A DNA stretch of 64,000 nt from Jaltomata sinuosa (Eukaryota > Streptophyta > Magnoliopsida > Solanales > Solanaceae): positions 186,001 to 250,000 of the forward strand of contig QJPP01000448.1 in NCBI GenBank assembly GCA_003996215.1, given 5' to 3'. Shown here piece by piece: positions 48,301 to 59,689 of the stretch. The position numbers and the translations under genes were made by a program. Within the stretch, counting starts at the first letter, position 1. Every line of letters starts with the position of its first letter. The notes beneath the pieces are model-generated. The model had not been told where the DNA came from. It did not search any database and saw nothing but the letters and a program-made list of their open reading frames with translations.

Positions 48301-49353
48301 ACGACACAACAATAATAGGAAGAAAGGAGCATTCTCGAATATGAACATGAAATAACAAATCCAACTTGATTTAAGCTTTATTTTTTTCTTTTACCCCTCC
48401 CTAGGAGCTCACAGCTTTTCGCTCCCTTGGTGACTCAAACCCACAACCTTAAGGTTGGAGGTCGAAGGTGCTTTATCATCTGAGCAACCCATCTTGCCAT
48501 TTAAGCTTTAATTCATAATCTTTTTTTTTTCTATTTGATGATCGTGGTGTCCGGGCCAGCTATCGCGCACCTCAACTAATTCCACGGGATACCTTACACC
48601 TCCCACCGTTTGATGATCGTGGTGTCCGGGCCAGCTATCGCGCACCTCAACTAATTCCACGGGATACTTTACACCTCCCACCGTTTGATGATCGTGGTGT
48701 CCGGGCTAGCTATCGCGCACCTCAACTAATTCCACGGGATACCTTACACCTCCCACCGGCAACAGGTAACTCTGTCCATCAAGGCTAGAACAGATGAGAA
48801 GAATCACCTGGTGTTTAATTCATAATCTTTTAAACAAGAAAACATCCATTGTCCGGAAATAACAAGTGATTTACTAAGGAAACAAACATCCACTTGTAAA
48901 TTCTAATGCATGGCAAAATTGCTAAATCAACAAACAAAGCAGTAGTAAACTACTCACAACTACAACAATGTGTCAAACAAATGTATCTACTGAAGCTGCA
49001 AAATCTCAAGTTATACGGTCATGCTTCAATTGTTAAATAACAATGATTTTCCTAATAAGTCTCATATCATTAACAGGGAACTAATATTAAGAAGATAAAT
49101 AAAGAATTAGCTCATTTGAAACATAAAAAAACATTTATGAATTGTGAGACTCGTGAACATGATTTAGGCGAAAACAGAAGAACAACTTAAGTGTAAAATG
49201 AGGAAAAGGGAAAGAATGAATACGTACAGTAATGAGATCGTTATCTTTGAGGCGATTGACCTCAAGGTTCAATTTCAGTTTTATTGATGGCCAACCTGAC
49301 CCTTTTCTCTCTTTCTTCCCATCTTTTCTCCTTTCTGACATTTTTCTCTTCAT
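45368..49353 (-). CDS. 2-oxoglutarate/Fe(II) oxygenase, prolyl 4-hydroxylase type, four exons
   Basis: Exons on the minus strand are 49353-49228, 47645-47398, 45978-45768 and 45490-45368, all with GT-AG borders, giving 235 residues. The jelly-roll oxygenase core carries the iron ligands HxD in FGRHIDES (exon 3) and the distal His in CMLHEARN (exon 4), with the 2-oxoglutarate-binding basic residue in the KYVLRSDVVFA tail. Exon 2 begins VQNFLTPAESKAFVKAAESL, and exon 3 includes YTLLIYLSGG and GGETVFYG, all typical of the P4Hc domain. The N-terminus is short and lysine-rich (MSERRKDGKKERKGS) with no signal peptide or membrane helix, unlike the ER collagen-type hydroxylases, so a soluble location and an unknown substrate are inferred. 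Start: ATG at 49353, or ATG at 49341. The 1.6-kb first intron contains two SINEs. Confidence 0.88.
48385..48505 (-). mobile_element. tRNA-derived SINE
   Basis: Read on the minus strand, the 5' part carries pol III promoter-like boxes: 'gggttgctcagatgat' resembles an A box, and 'ggttgtgggtttgagtca' resembles a B box. The element then runs through 'gctcctagggaggggtaaaa' into an A-rich tail (T-rich at 48376-48390 on the plus strand). It lies in the first intron of the oxygenase gene. Confidence 0.65.
48525..48813 (-). mobile_element. 5'-truncated Au/SolS-like SINE with triplicated 3' end
   Basis: An exact 18-bp duplication 'tttaattcataatctttt' flanks the element (48507-48524 and 48814-48831), the mark of target-primed retrotransposition. 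On the minus strand it starts 'accaggtgattcttctcatc', passes 'ggacagagttacctgttgcc' and then contains a 75-bp unit three times in tandem (48534-48608, 48609-48683, 48684-48758) before an A tail. The unit ends 'cccggacaccacgatcatca', which I recall as the 3' end of a widespread dicot SINE (Au type). The tRNA-like head is missing. It lies in the oxygenase first intron. Confidence 0.8.
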
Positions 49354-50362
49354 TCACACCTTTTCTTCCCCTTGTTAAGTTTTTCCTCTGCCTCCCCTAT
49401 ATTGTGATTTGTGTCTGCCAAAACAAAAGTTTCTTGGGCCGCGATAACACGTTTACTGGGCTTGGGACTTGCTATATGGGCCGGGATAAGAACACCTAGT
49501 AACATGAAAAAATTAGACAAAATGTCAATTGAATCAAAATTTCTTATTCAAAATAACCCAATTATTATTTATTACTGAAAATGACCATTCGGCCCTCTTT
49601 ATTGCTGGCAAAGTACATTTTGACCAAACTTTTCTTCTTCTGCCGCCGGCTTCGCAGACCTGCTATGTGTGTGTCTCAGAGTGTGAGAGAGATGAGGGAG
49701 CTTTGTAGATGTCTCCCTTGTACCTTCTCTTCTTTTGAGTCCAATATTTTGTTTTCATTCAAGATTACTCTTTTTCTTTTCATTCATGTGACAATGTCAG
49801 ATTTAACATAAAATTTAAAAATAAATATAACATTGTCAATTGATACATAAGTTAAATAAATTAGAAGTATCGTGATTTGAGTGGTTGGGATTGAAAAAAA
49901 AAAACCAGCTTATTGAGGAAGATGAATTATTGCAATGTATAATAATTATATAAATAATGTATGAATATATATATATTTATAATACATAATTATACATTAT
50001 ATATACAAAATATACACTATTTATACAATATCAATAAATTATGTATATATACGATCATTTAGTTGAAAAATGTTTTATCATTTGTACAATTATGTAAGAA
50101 GCCCACCGTAGAGGAATAGGGGTTGTGCCTAGCAATTTGGACTACAAAACTGATCACCAAGGTACCGGACCAGTCACTTAATGATCCAGCCAAGGACCGA
50201 CACAAGAGACCGCCAAACTTTTGAGAAGAGAATCTAACTATTGGGCAATGGCCAAAATTGTCACCTAGCCCCCCAATACACCTCCCTTAAATTATATTTA
50301 AACTCAAACAAAAAAAAAAAAAATTGAGACTCCACACTTTATAAATTTGTATTATAACTCTA
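49354..50362. other. Upstream region of the oxygenase gene
   Basis: The presumed promoter and 5' leader of the minus-strand gene. The first 450 bp are comparatively GC-richer and include 'tgccgccggcttcgcagacc'. Short plus-strand open frames here show no domains. From 49920 to 50070 the sequence is almost all A, T and 'tata' phrases. Confidence 0.4.
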
Positions 50363-50748
50363 AGGGTGTGTTTGATATGAAGGAAAATATTTTTCATGAA
50401 AATGATTTCTTACTTATTTTCTTGTGTTCGATATGCAAGTAAAAAAATATTATTCTAAAATTATTTGTATATTTTAAGATAAAATTATGAGAATAGATAG
50501 GGTTGGAGGAGGGGAAGGGAGGGGCCAAGGGGTAAAGGGGATAGGAGAGGGGGTATGGGGTTTGGGCGGAGGGGTTGGGTGGAGCAGGGGTTTGGATGAG
50601 GTAGGTGGGTGAGGCGGGGGTGGAAGGTGAGGGCTGAGGGTGTGGCAGGGGGTAGGGGCTGGGGGTGGCGATAGAACAATGGAGGGGTGGGGTTGGTGGT
50701 GGGATGGGTGGTTGTGAAGATAGAGAGGAGATAATGCAACTTGTTTCC
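50363..50748. mobile_element. Left part of a hAT-like MITE (agggtgtgttcgg family), interrupted
   Basis: It begins 'agggtgtgtttgatatgaag', continues through the family's 'cttattttcttgtgttcg' and G-rich core, and stops at 'caacttgtttcc', which matches 'aacttgttcc' of the 8049 copy. The remaining right part and terminus are absent here, because a LINE follows immediately. Confidence 0.75.
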
Positions 50749-53294
50749 TTTTTTTATTTTAATTAAAGAATATCCTGCAAGCCTTTTATTAAAATAGAAA
50801 AACAGACATATATAAAATACCAGGCCCAATCCAAATCGGGTCAAACCCAAGACTTAACAAAACAAAAACCAAATAAAAACAACAAAAGGAAATAAAGACA
50901 AAAGATTGACAAAAAAGGAAAAGAGAAGAGAGAAGGCCACTCAAATGTGGAACCCTAACTCTACATTGCTAGTGGATGGCTGAGAGCAAGTCACCAAGAC
51001 GTTTAAGTCCAGTTCCAATCTGGATATAAAAGTCAAGTTCAATCGTCGAAAGTGAGATCTCTTTTAGTCCGGTCTTCTTTTCGAAGTTCAGTTAGCCTGT
51101 GTAAGCGACTAACAAAGTCCATAATAAGCAAGGTACAAAATTTTGAAAGCTATACTCTATTTCATCTGGTCTATTAAGCTAAGCTTCTGCTAAAGGATAC
51201 TCACTTTTATTCTTTTGTCAAGCGTTGGATGATAATACTAAAGATACCATAAAGCTCTCATCGAGTGCTATGTATCATACCCAAAAATAAAGACTTCTTT
51301 GACGGAGGTACAATGCATAGGGAGCTAAAGCGTTAGGTGAGTTCAATAGCCCATAGATAATAGGATAGACTGTGGTAGCCATTGAAGTGATTTACATGGG
51401 TTCTTTTAATTATCTTTCAGTGGCCTGAACCTCCAAGGATGTTGATACCAACACTTGAAAGATAAACCAATAAACTTCAAATAGCAATTATTGTTATAAA
51501 CTCGACATTTGTGTATTTCATGCTTGTTGGATTGCAAATCTGTATACTTTTGTTTGTTGTAGATCTGTGCCTTGTGATGTGCTTTTGTGTCCTCTAAAAT
51601 TGTGAAAAACTAGTCCAGTTCTCTTTCTTGTATTGGTCTGAGACGAATACTGAGAATTTGTTGTTTATCAGAGTTTAAAATCTTTCTAGCATTTGATGGT
51701 AGATCATGGAAAATAGTGAACTGGGTAGTGCCTGCAAAATCAAAAATATTATTAGTTAAAAAATTAACTAGTTGGTTCCCTTCTCTTAGCACATGAGTGA
51801 TTAGAATGTCTTCTCTCTTTCTTCACTTTTTGATATTCTGCACCGCCATACTGTTAGACCATGGACAATTTCATTCTCCATCTATCACATTTTTCATAGT
51901 TTGGGAGTTAGTCTCAAAAATCAAAGGCATCAAATTGTGCCTCACATAATATTTCAAACCTTCATGAATAGCATAGTTTCTGCTCTTAAGCTAGTAATAT
52001 TGACTATTATCCTAATATTTGTATAAACTAGATCACTTTTACTATCTCTAATTCAAAGGCTAGTGAACTATGACCAGGGTTCGCTCTGAAAGAGGTAACA
52101 GTGTTGCACTTGACTTTGTCTTGAGAGGAAAACTGTCACTTAATGAATCTACATTTTAGTTGCGGCTTGTAACTTTTCAAGTTTTGTACAAGTTATGACC
52201 AGTTGTATGGATATATTTGTCAGTCAGAAAAATTTCACTTTTGTCAACATGTAAAGATTCTAGATGATGTCATAGATGACCTTACTTTTAAATATTGTTC
52301 CCTCATAAGCAATTGTGTTTCTTCTCTTCTAAAGTTGTCACATAATAACATAGGACAAATTAATATAGAGGTTTCATCTTAGTAGCATAATTTGTCTATT
52401 GACTTATTAACCTGAATAAAAAAGCCCTGCATCCCAATAATTTCTGCAAATAAACACCAAATACTTTTAGCATAGTCACAGATAGAAAAAAAGTGGATCA
52501 TAATCTACAGTAGGGGATTCTTATAACACCTGCACCTTAAAACGATATAAATGTCATTCTTAGTCAATACATGTAATTTCCTTTCCCACACCTTCATTAA
52601 AAAAATAATTATGTGATAGTTCAGACATCCATATCTTGTTGAAGGACCATTGCTTGTTTGCCTTTTGTCTTACTGTTTTTGAAGCACTTTTAACTGAGAA
52701 CTTGTCATTACTTGTGAGCAACCCACCAACGGTTATCACAAATATTTGCTTGTCTCCCTTACATAATTCAATAATGATGTAGTTAACTAGAAATACGGGT
52801 AATTTTTATCTCATCAGCTCCTCATTTCAGTGTCTTTCTGGCATAAAATAATTACCTCATAAAATCTAGGACATGATTTGATGGCATTAGATAGATAGGA
52901 GGATCTAATCTAGACTAGTTGTCATACCAGAAACTAGCAATTTCATTTCTAAATTCCTACCAAAATTTATCTTTTGCTTCAAGCATTTTTTTTTTCATAG
53001 TTGAGGCCTTCCTTCCAGGTGATCATTGTGAGTATCTATTTATTGCGGTACTTATTTCATATAAAGTTGACCTATAATATTGCTGTAATTTTAAATTTTT
53101 ACCACAGTTTGACAAAAAGAGTTCTAAAAATATCAAATAATAATCTGAAGTTCATGCCCCCTTCTTTTTAAGGCAGATTTCTCCCATGATGTCCTGTATT
53201 TATTTTTACCGTCTTTCTTGTTACTCCAATAAAATCTAACAAAGATTCTATATATTTCATGAAGGATGTATTTGGTAGGAGCCATAATAGATAA
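50749..53294 (-). mobile_element. 5'-truncated L1-type LINE, degenerate
   Basis: On the minus strand the order is that of a plant L1 second open reading frame end. The end of the reverse transcriptase lies near 53130-53270 (KYILHEIYRIFVRFYWSNKK, a thumb-region motif). A zinc-binding RT-associated domain lies near 52440-52560 (CYKNPTVDYDPLFSICDYAK). An RNase H-like domain lies near 51610-52000 (YYVRHNLMPLIFETNSQTMK, then VLREGNQLVNFLTN). Stops and frame changes separate the pieces. The 3' side has an AATAAA-like signal near 50788 and an A-rich end at 50749. The 5' end of the LINE is cut at 53294 by the gypsy LTR. Confidence 0.8.
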
Positions 53295-56202
53295 TGTCGC
53301 GCCCTATTTCGAACCGGTCGAAACAGTGCACAACTTATGATCGTTGTGACTCTCTGGTTTTTTGAAAATTTATTTTTTAGAGTTGCCACCTAAATTTTCG
53401 GAAAACTTAGGAAACCATTTTTTTTGTAAAACTCTATTTTGGTCTTTTGAAAACATTTGAGATTCTGAGTAAGGGTTTTGGTTACTCGAAGGGAATGTGT
53501 TAGGCACCCCTCAGAGCCTATCCGAAGATAGCCCTTAAACTCAATTTAGAAAAAAAAAATTGGGAAAAATTATTGTTCATTATTTGCTAAAAAGGTGATA
53601 AAAACATTTTATTAATTTAAAGAAAATTTGAGGTATATGACACATGCTACTACAATATACAAATAATATAATATATTTATGGTTTTAAAATGTATATATG
53701 TCAGAAACGTATGAAAAATTTAATAGCAACATGTTTATCATAGCTATAATTAAAAGATATAGAACTTTATGATTTAAAAGCCATATAAAAATTGAAGATA
53801 TTGTTTATACAAGTATACTTATTTTTTAAAGTAAAAATAGATGTATTTTTGGAAATATGTGAAAATTTTACTACATATTTATTAGGAAAAAAATAAAGAT
53901 AAACGTATGCATATAGTATAAGAAATTACGTGAAAAGTCTATTATTTATAAGATTTGGATAGGTAAAACATATAGGAAATAAATATAGCGGTAATAGAGG
54001 AAAATATAAAAATTATATTTATTTCGTAAATATATTTCATATAAAAGAATGCTTTGAAGACTTGAGTAGAGAATAAGAATTATTTATTTCATATAAAGAA
54101 GACTTTTATGTGTAAAGCGAAGAAGAAATATGCGTCAATATGAAAGAAAGTATTATGTATGTAAATGTAATTGCGATAAAATAATGTATAATTTAAGTAG
54201 GGAAGTAATAAATAAAAAATATAAATATACCTTATAGTAGATGGCATATGACATATATACCTTGCGTTTTGAGGCTTTAAAAATCTGAAAATCTCAAAAT
54301 ATATATAGTAGAGTATAACAAAATATTTGTAAAATATCGGGGTTAGAATAAGAGAATAAATGAATTATTAATAAATATAAAGAAGGCTTGCCTAAATTAG
54401 ATAAAGAACTTTATAGTTTATGGCCTAAGAATGACTAATATTGGTTTGAAATAAATTAAATCACTAATTAGTATCTTGAAAATCTACCGCGGGTTATTTA
54501 AACAAATTTTCCCTTGAAAACAAAGTCTACATTAATTTAATCCTTCTAAAAATCTGCTCTATTCATTATTATTATTTCTGAAAATATTTACTCACTATTT
54601 TAAAGTACTTAAAAAGGAAATCCGAAATATTTGCCTGGATCAAAGGGTGAAGGAAACTGACTTTTAAAATTTTGAACTAAATAAGATAACCCAACAAAGT
54701 TGTGAGCCAAAAATAACATTAATCCAAATCACACAAAATGCGTATACAAATAATACGAGGTTAGTTAAACAATTCAAGTACTAAGAAAAGCATATAAAAA
54801 TAAAGGACTAGGTACGCCAAGTTCCTTTGGAGGAACTCAAATCCTAATAAATGACTCCGAGCACCGCAATAGTTCCTAATAGTTGTTCGACCCAAAAACA
54901 TATTTGGGCCGAGGTTGAGTTTCAAATGAGAACTCCAACTCTCGGGTTGTTCCATGTAACAAAGAAAAGATGATAAGGATTAGTAACTTAATCAAATAAC
55001 AAAATTTGCAAAAAATGTAGATTGAAGGGAAATATGTCAAGACAATAATAAAGTGATAAGGAAAACAAACCATGTTATTTTGGTAACCACACAAGTATAT
55101 ATGAAGATAACATGTCACTGTATTTTGTTTCATTTTTTTATAAGCAAATGATCAAATTTATTTGACTAGAACACAAATGAACTAACATGAGATGATATCC
55201 GGAAAGAACTTAGGCAAAACGAATACCTTCGACACTAGTGGATTATTGGAAACAAAGTACACAACAAGTAGCTATAATCCTTGTTATCTTTTCGTTCACT
55301 TCAACTAAATAAATAGCAATGAACAAATCACTTCAAAAAGTAAGGCGACACTAATGACGGGAAGAACAAAAAGGAACCAAAACTACTACGTTGGCTTATG
55401 ATAAGTTCTTTAAGTTAGCACTCCAAAAATTGATCTCAAGTTAGAACCAGAGTGACAAAAATACGGGCAGCCCTCTGTTTTGCCAATATGCACACCAATT
55501 TAACCATTTTTACTAGGATTAAGGTGTTTAAGGAGAGGCTAGAACGCAAGCAAGACCACAATATTAACAAGCTCCAAAAATATAATCATAACATGTGTAT
55601 TCCTATCTTAACAACCATTTTTCCGGGACTTAAAAAAAGGTGACAAACTTATTGAAAACCTTTGCCTTAAGAGCTTGAACTTAAGAAACGCAACCATAGT
55701 ATACATATACCCTTTCTGATTCAAACAAAATCAGCCAACCACCCGAAGAAAACGATAACAAACATGATATAAGGACTGAAGTTAAATTGCCGATTTGATC
55801 AATTAAACTCACTGTTAAAAATTTGTTCGCCTAAAACAACAAAAATGAAACTCTGTCTTCCCATATATATGTCTTATATTTTTACTCATAAACCAGCCAC
55901 ATACGGCCAAACAACAAAACCAAACGAGATGCTCACATACTCTTCTTTACGAAAATATATCATACGAAAATAAAAGAAAAAACATAAACTAGATTATGAG
56001 AAGGATTTTTACCTTGTGTTGGGCAGCGAAACGGAGGCTTGACGTCAAAGTTCTCCGGCCAAAGCTCGAACTCAAAGCTTGAACTCAAAAACAAAGAAAA
56101 GACTTTTTTTTGAATGTAAACACTTGAGTATTTTCGAACAACTCTGGATCTCCGAATTTCTGAATTTCTTCTTCTATATCCATGTTGGGGTGAAGAGACC
56201 CA

Positions 56203-56212
56203 CTATTTATAG
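56203..56212 (-). promoter_or_regulatory. LTR TATA box CTATAAATAG
   Basis: On the minus strand 'ccctataaatagtgggtc' is a textbook plant TATA context. Transcription would start roughly 25-35 bp downstream, near 56170-56180, which would mark the U3/R border. The G+C-richer sequence on the 5' side fits U3. Confidence 0.6.
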
Positions 56213-56713
56213 GGAAAATCCGGACTTGAAAGTCCGGATTTGAACTCCAAACTTGACAAAAACGTGACCAAAGAGGGGGGAGATTTGATTTTTTGAATCC
56301 AATCTCTGAGAAGTTGATCCTTTGTACTTGGTAAATCAAAATCGTAGAGGTGTTTTAATGACAGATTTGAAATCAAAATTGTGTTTTTGCACCAATTTGG
56401 GACTGGTTTGCTGGCCATCTCAAAATCACGAGTTGAGATGGCCGAAATAGGGAGAATCTTCGCAGAGGCGACATATGAGGGCAGTGTTTAGGGGTGGCGT
56501 TTTGCGCCATTTTTGGGTAAGAGAGAAGAGGGGAGAAGAAAGAAAGGATTTAGGGATGTGTTTTGGGAAGATGGAGGAGATGGAGTTGAATGTTGGGAGA
56601 GAGAAAGGGGAAAAGGCACGTCTGATTTTTTGGGAAGAGAGAGACGCGTTTTTGGTTTTTTAGGGAAAGGGGAAACGCGTTTTTGGGGGCTTGAGTTGCT
56701 GACCATTTTTTAT

Positions 56714-56737
56714 CCGTCCGATCAATTGATCGGACGG
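56714..56737. repeat. Perfect 24-bp palindrome in the LTR
   Basis: The two 12-base halves, ccgtccgatcaa and ttgatcggacgg, are exact reverse complements with no spacer. It sits about 500 bp upstream of the putative TATA box in U3, where it could be a dimer-binding site or a cruciform-forming sequence. Confidence 0.95.
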
Positions 56738-56767
56738 TTAAGATTAATTCGAATAAAATTATAAGAA

Positions 56768-56799
<32 letters not shown>

Positions 56800-57413
56800 A
56801 TAAGGCAAAGGCTGATAAATTTATGATCGTTGGATTAAAATGGAAGGCCACGATTGAAAACAAAGAAACACAAATCCATGTGATGCCTACGTGGCACACA
56901 TGGATTGGCTAATTAAAGGGGTCTTGGATTGCCATATTATTTTGCTCAAATTGGCTATTTTAGAAATTCCAATTGTAGCCAATTCTTAACAAAATAGCCA
57001 CGATTCGTTAAATTGAAAATAATTAATTTGTAAAATTAACTAATTTATATAAAATTGGTTTTAAAATATAATAAAACAAAATAAGGTCAATTAGTAATTA
57101 GTAAAATAATTAAGCTTCCCAAATTATGAAAAAATATTTATTTGCAAGAGTAAAAATTAAAATTAACCAAAATTGGTTTATTTCTTTAAAAATACTTTAT
57201 TTGACGTAAAATAATTTTGAACGACTCAAAACATGAAATAAATATTTTTAGATTAAAAAATATTTTAATTTATAGAAAATAATATATATGAGATAGTTTT
57301 TCTTAAAAATGGGTGGCAAATTACTTAAGGTAATTTTAAAATATTTATTTTCATAGATATATTATTATTATTCTTTTTAAAATAATATGGAGGGCAAAAA
57401 TTAGGTGTCAACA

Positions 57414-57430
57414 GTTGCCCCATTTCTTTG
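57414..57430 (-). other. Polypurine tract next to the 3' LTR
   Basis: Read on the minus strand, 'caaagaaatggggcaac' directly precedes the LTR's TGTTGACA. Such purine-rich tracts prime plus-strand DNA synthesis in LTR elements and fix the element's orientation. Confidence 0.7.
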
Positions 57431-58219
57431 GCCATGGATGAGAGTAGAGAAGATGTGGACAAAGAAATATTGACACGTCCCAATTTTGGCCAACCAGCAA
57501 AATATTTTTTGAGCAAAACGTGACATGAGTTTTGGGAAGTTATGGTCGAGCTCAGGCTTTCGAGCTGCCTACATATCTCGGATTTCATGAGAAGTCAGGC
57601 TATATGTAGTTCGAGAGAATTGAATCTATGCAAATTTTGATCGACTTCAAAATTTGCCCCAGTGTCGAGTTATGGTAACACTGAGATCTTTTGGTGGTGA
57701 TTGAGAGTATTTTAGCATGAATGGAGTGGATACGGTCATGCTTAAACCAAGCTTACCTACATATCCCTAGATGTGGGAATCAGGCCGAATGTAGTTCTAA
57801 AAGAATTCTTAGAATGAGAAACGCTCCGTAGCAATTTCTACTGAGGATTTTGGTAGGACAAAAGATCACGGATCTTCAAAAATTGCCCCAGTGTCGAGTC
57901 ATGATGACACTGGGATGTAAGAAAAGTTATGGAATATAGAAGCAAATTCAAATTGAGTTGAGTTGAGTCCTGAGGAGAAATTCTTGACGTAGCTAGGGAT
58001 GTTTGACATTTCGCTAGCTTGCCCTAGTTTGCTTCTTAGGGGGTAGTTCCATGTTGTAATGCGTTTTCCTGCAAAACAGGTAAAAAGATCACAAAGTACC
58101 TGTTGCATTTCAAAACTTTAAATTTAAATTGTAATGTAAAGAGTAGAGTGTAGATATTCAAACGATTGTCGACGTCTCTGTTATGCGGAACGAATGTGAT
58201 GTAGTCAAAGTAACTTGTG

Positions 58220-58485
58220 AAGTAAAGCCGCTCGACTGGCGGGGCAACACTTGTAAAGCAAAGCTTCTCAACTGGCGGGGCAACACTTGAAAGTAAAGCC
58301 TCTCGACTGGCGGGGCAATACTTGTAAAGCAAAGCCTCTCGACTGGCGGGGCAACACTTGTAAAGCAAAGTCTCTCGACTGGCGGGGCAACACTCGAAAG
58401 TAAAGCATCTCGACTGGCAGGGAAATCTTGTAGAGTAAAGCCTCTCGACTGGCGGGGCAATACTTGAAAAGTAAAGTCTTCATCT
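58220..58485. repeat. 36-bp tandem array, about 7 copies
   Basis: The phrase 'ctcgactggcggggcaacac' or a near variant recurs with starts of 'gactggc' near 58234, 58270, 58305, 58341, 58377, 58412 and 58447, separated by 'ttgtaaagcaaagcc' variants. It lies in the 3' non-coding part of the gypsy element. Frames through it encode a repeat peptide in several registers, which is a by-product of the array. Confidence 0.93.
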
Positions 58486-58599
58486 GGCGAATCAGTCGTG
58501 AAATCTCCATTTGACGGAGCAGTCCTTAATGCAAAAATGAGGATGTTGCTAGCATGCATGCTTATGATTGGTGGAGCTATGATGATGTTTGCTATGATG

Positions 58600-58990
58600 C
58601 AGTCTCCGATTGGCGGAGCATGTTTTGCTTGCTAATATACATTTCTCTGATTTGGCAGAGTGTCGTTTTGCTTGCTTATGTACATGCTCCAATTGGTGGA
58701 GCGTCGCTTTGATTGCTTATGTACAGGCTCCGGTCGATGGAGCGTCGTCTTGTTTGCTTATGTACAAGCTCCAATCGTCAGAGCGTCATTTTGTTTGCTT
58801 ATGTACAAGCTCCAATCGTCAGAGCATTATTTTGTTTGCTTATGTACGGCCTCCAATTGTTGGATTTTGATGAAGTTAGTTGGCATTCTCCGATTGGAGG
58901 AGTTTATTCGACGCAATTAGATGGCAATCTCTGATTGGCGGAGTTATTTGACGAAGTCAGATGGCGGGCTCCGATTGGCAGAGTTTATTT
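58600..58990. repeat. 41-bp tandem array, about 5 copies plus degenerate units
   Basis: 'tgcttatgtac' recurs near 58674, 58714, 58755, 58796 and 58837, each followed by 'agctccaatcgtcagagcg' or a variant. Looser units built on 'tccgattggcggag' precede and follow. The core 'ttggcggagc' resembles 'actggcggggc' of the 36-bp array, so the two arrays may share an ancestor. Confidence 0.9.
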
Positions 58991-59689
58991 GAAAGAAATA
59001 AACTATCCTATTTGTCCTATGAGGGCCCTCTATCTTCGATACTTGATTTGGATCTCGGATGTACCTGCAAAGACATAAATGAAAACCTTTTAAGAATTGT
59101 AAGAATCGGGATAAAGTATTTTTAAAATAGAGTAGGGAAAAAATATTTTGGCTTATGGTGTCGTGATAGCCAAAAATTTCTCCAATCACGTTCATGAGTT
59201 TGACTTGACATCACCCTTCTTGATTCCTGTTTTCCTGCACTCAAAGAAAAGTTCTTAGTTTTGGGAAGGGTGTTGATTTGTGTCGACTTGTGGACCCTGG
59301 CCTTGCCGTTGGATTCCTTCAGAACCTCCTCGATTGCTTGCGATTTCTTATTCCAGAGACTCGGTCATTGGATCCCTTCAAAACCTCCTTGGTTGCTTGC
59401 GATTTCCTATTTCGGAGACTCAGTAGGTGGAAAGGCAGTAAAATATTTTAAAAAATATATTTATTTTTTTTAGAAAAAATAAGTATATTTTGTATATACT
59501 ATGCGCATATATATAGTAATTATTCATCATTTTGTTAGATTATGACATGTTCTTAAATCCAATTGAGCTTTTCCATTAGTTGAGGGCGTCGAAATGTAGT
59601 CTTCTCATAGCTCCGGCTTCTGGTGACGCTCTTCTATCTCTTTGTAGATGTCGTGATTACTCTGAAGGTATGTTACAAATAAAAAGGGG

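Larger units (their letters stand above)
53295..57413 (-). repeat. 3' long terminal repeat of the gypsy element (4119 bp)
   Basis: On the element's own strand it opens TGTTGACACCTAATTTTTGC (ending at 57413 on plus) and closes GGCGCGACA at 53295, so the TG...CA borders are present. The upstream side is a polypurine tract. Inside are a TATA box near 56203, a perfect palindrome at 56714-56737 and a TA microsatellite at 56768-56792. The partner LTR lies outside the window, so identity and insertion age cannot be estimated here. Confidence 0.82.

Noticed and set aside
51610..51792. Stand-alone small protein gene
   Set aside because: It matches the end of the LINE RNase H-like domain and is flanked by the other LINE domains in order.
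56085..56418. Open frames within the gypsy LTR
   Set aside because: They overlap the putative TATA box and transcription start and show no domains. Probably chance.
58036..58559. Repeat-peptide open frames on the minus strand (several registers)
   Set aside because: Open only because the 36-bp array has a period divisible by three. They lie in the 3' non-coding part of the gypsy element.
58610..58934. Cysteine-rich repeat-peptide frames on the plus strand
   Set aside because: Products of the 41-bp array in several registers, antisense to the element. There is no start context or independent evidence.
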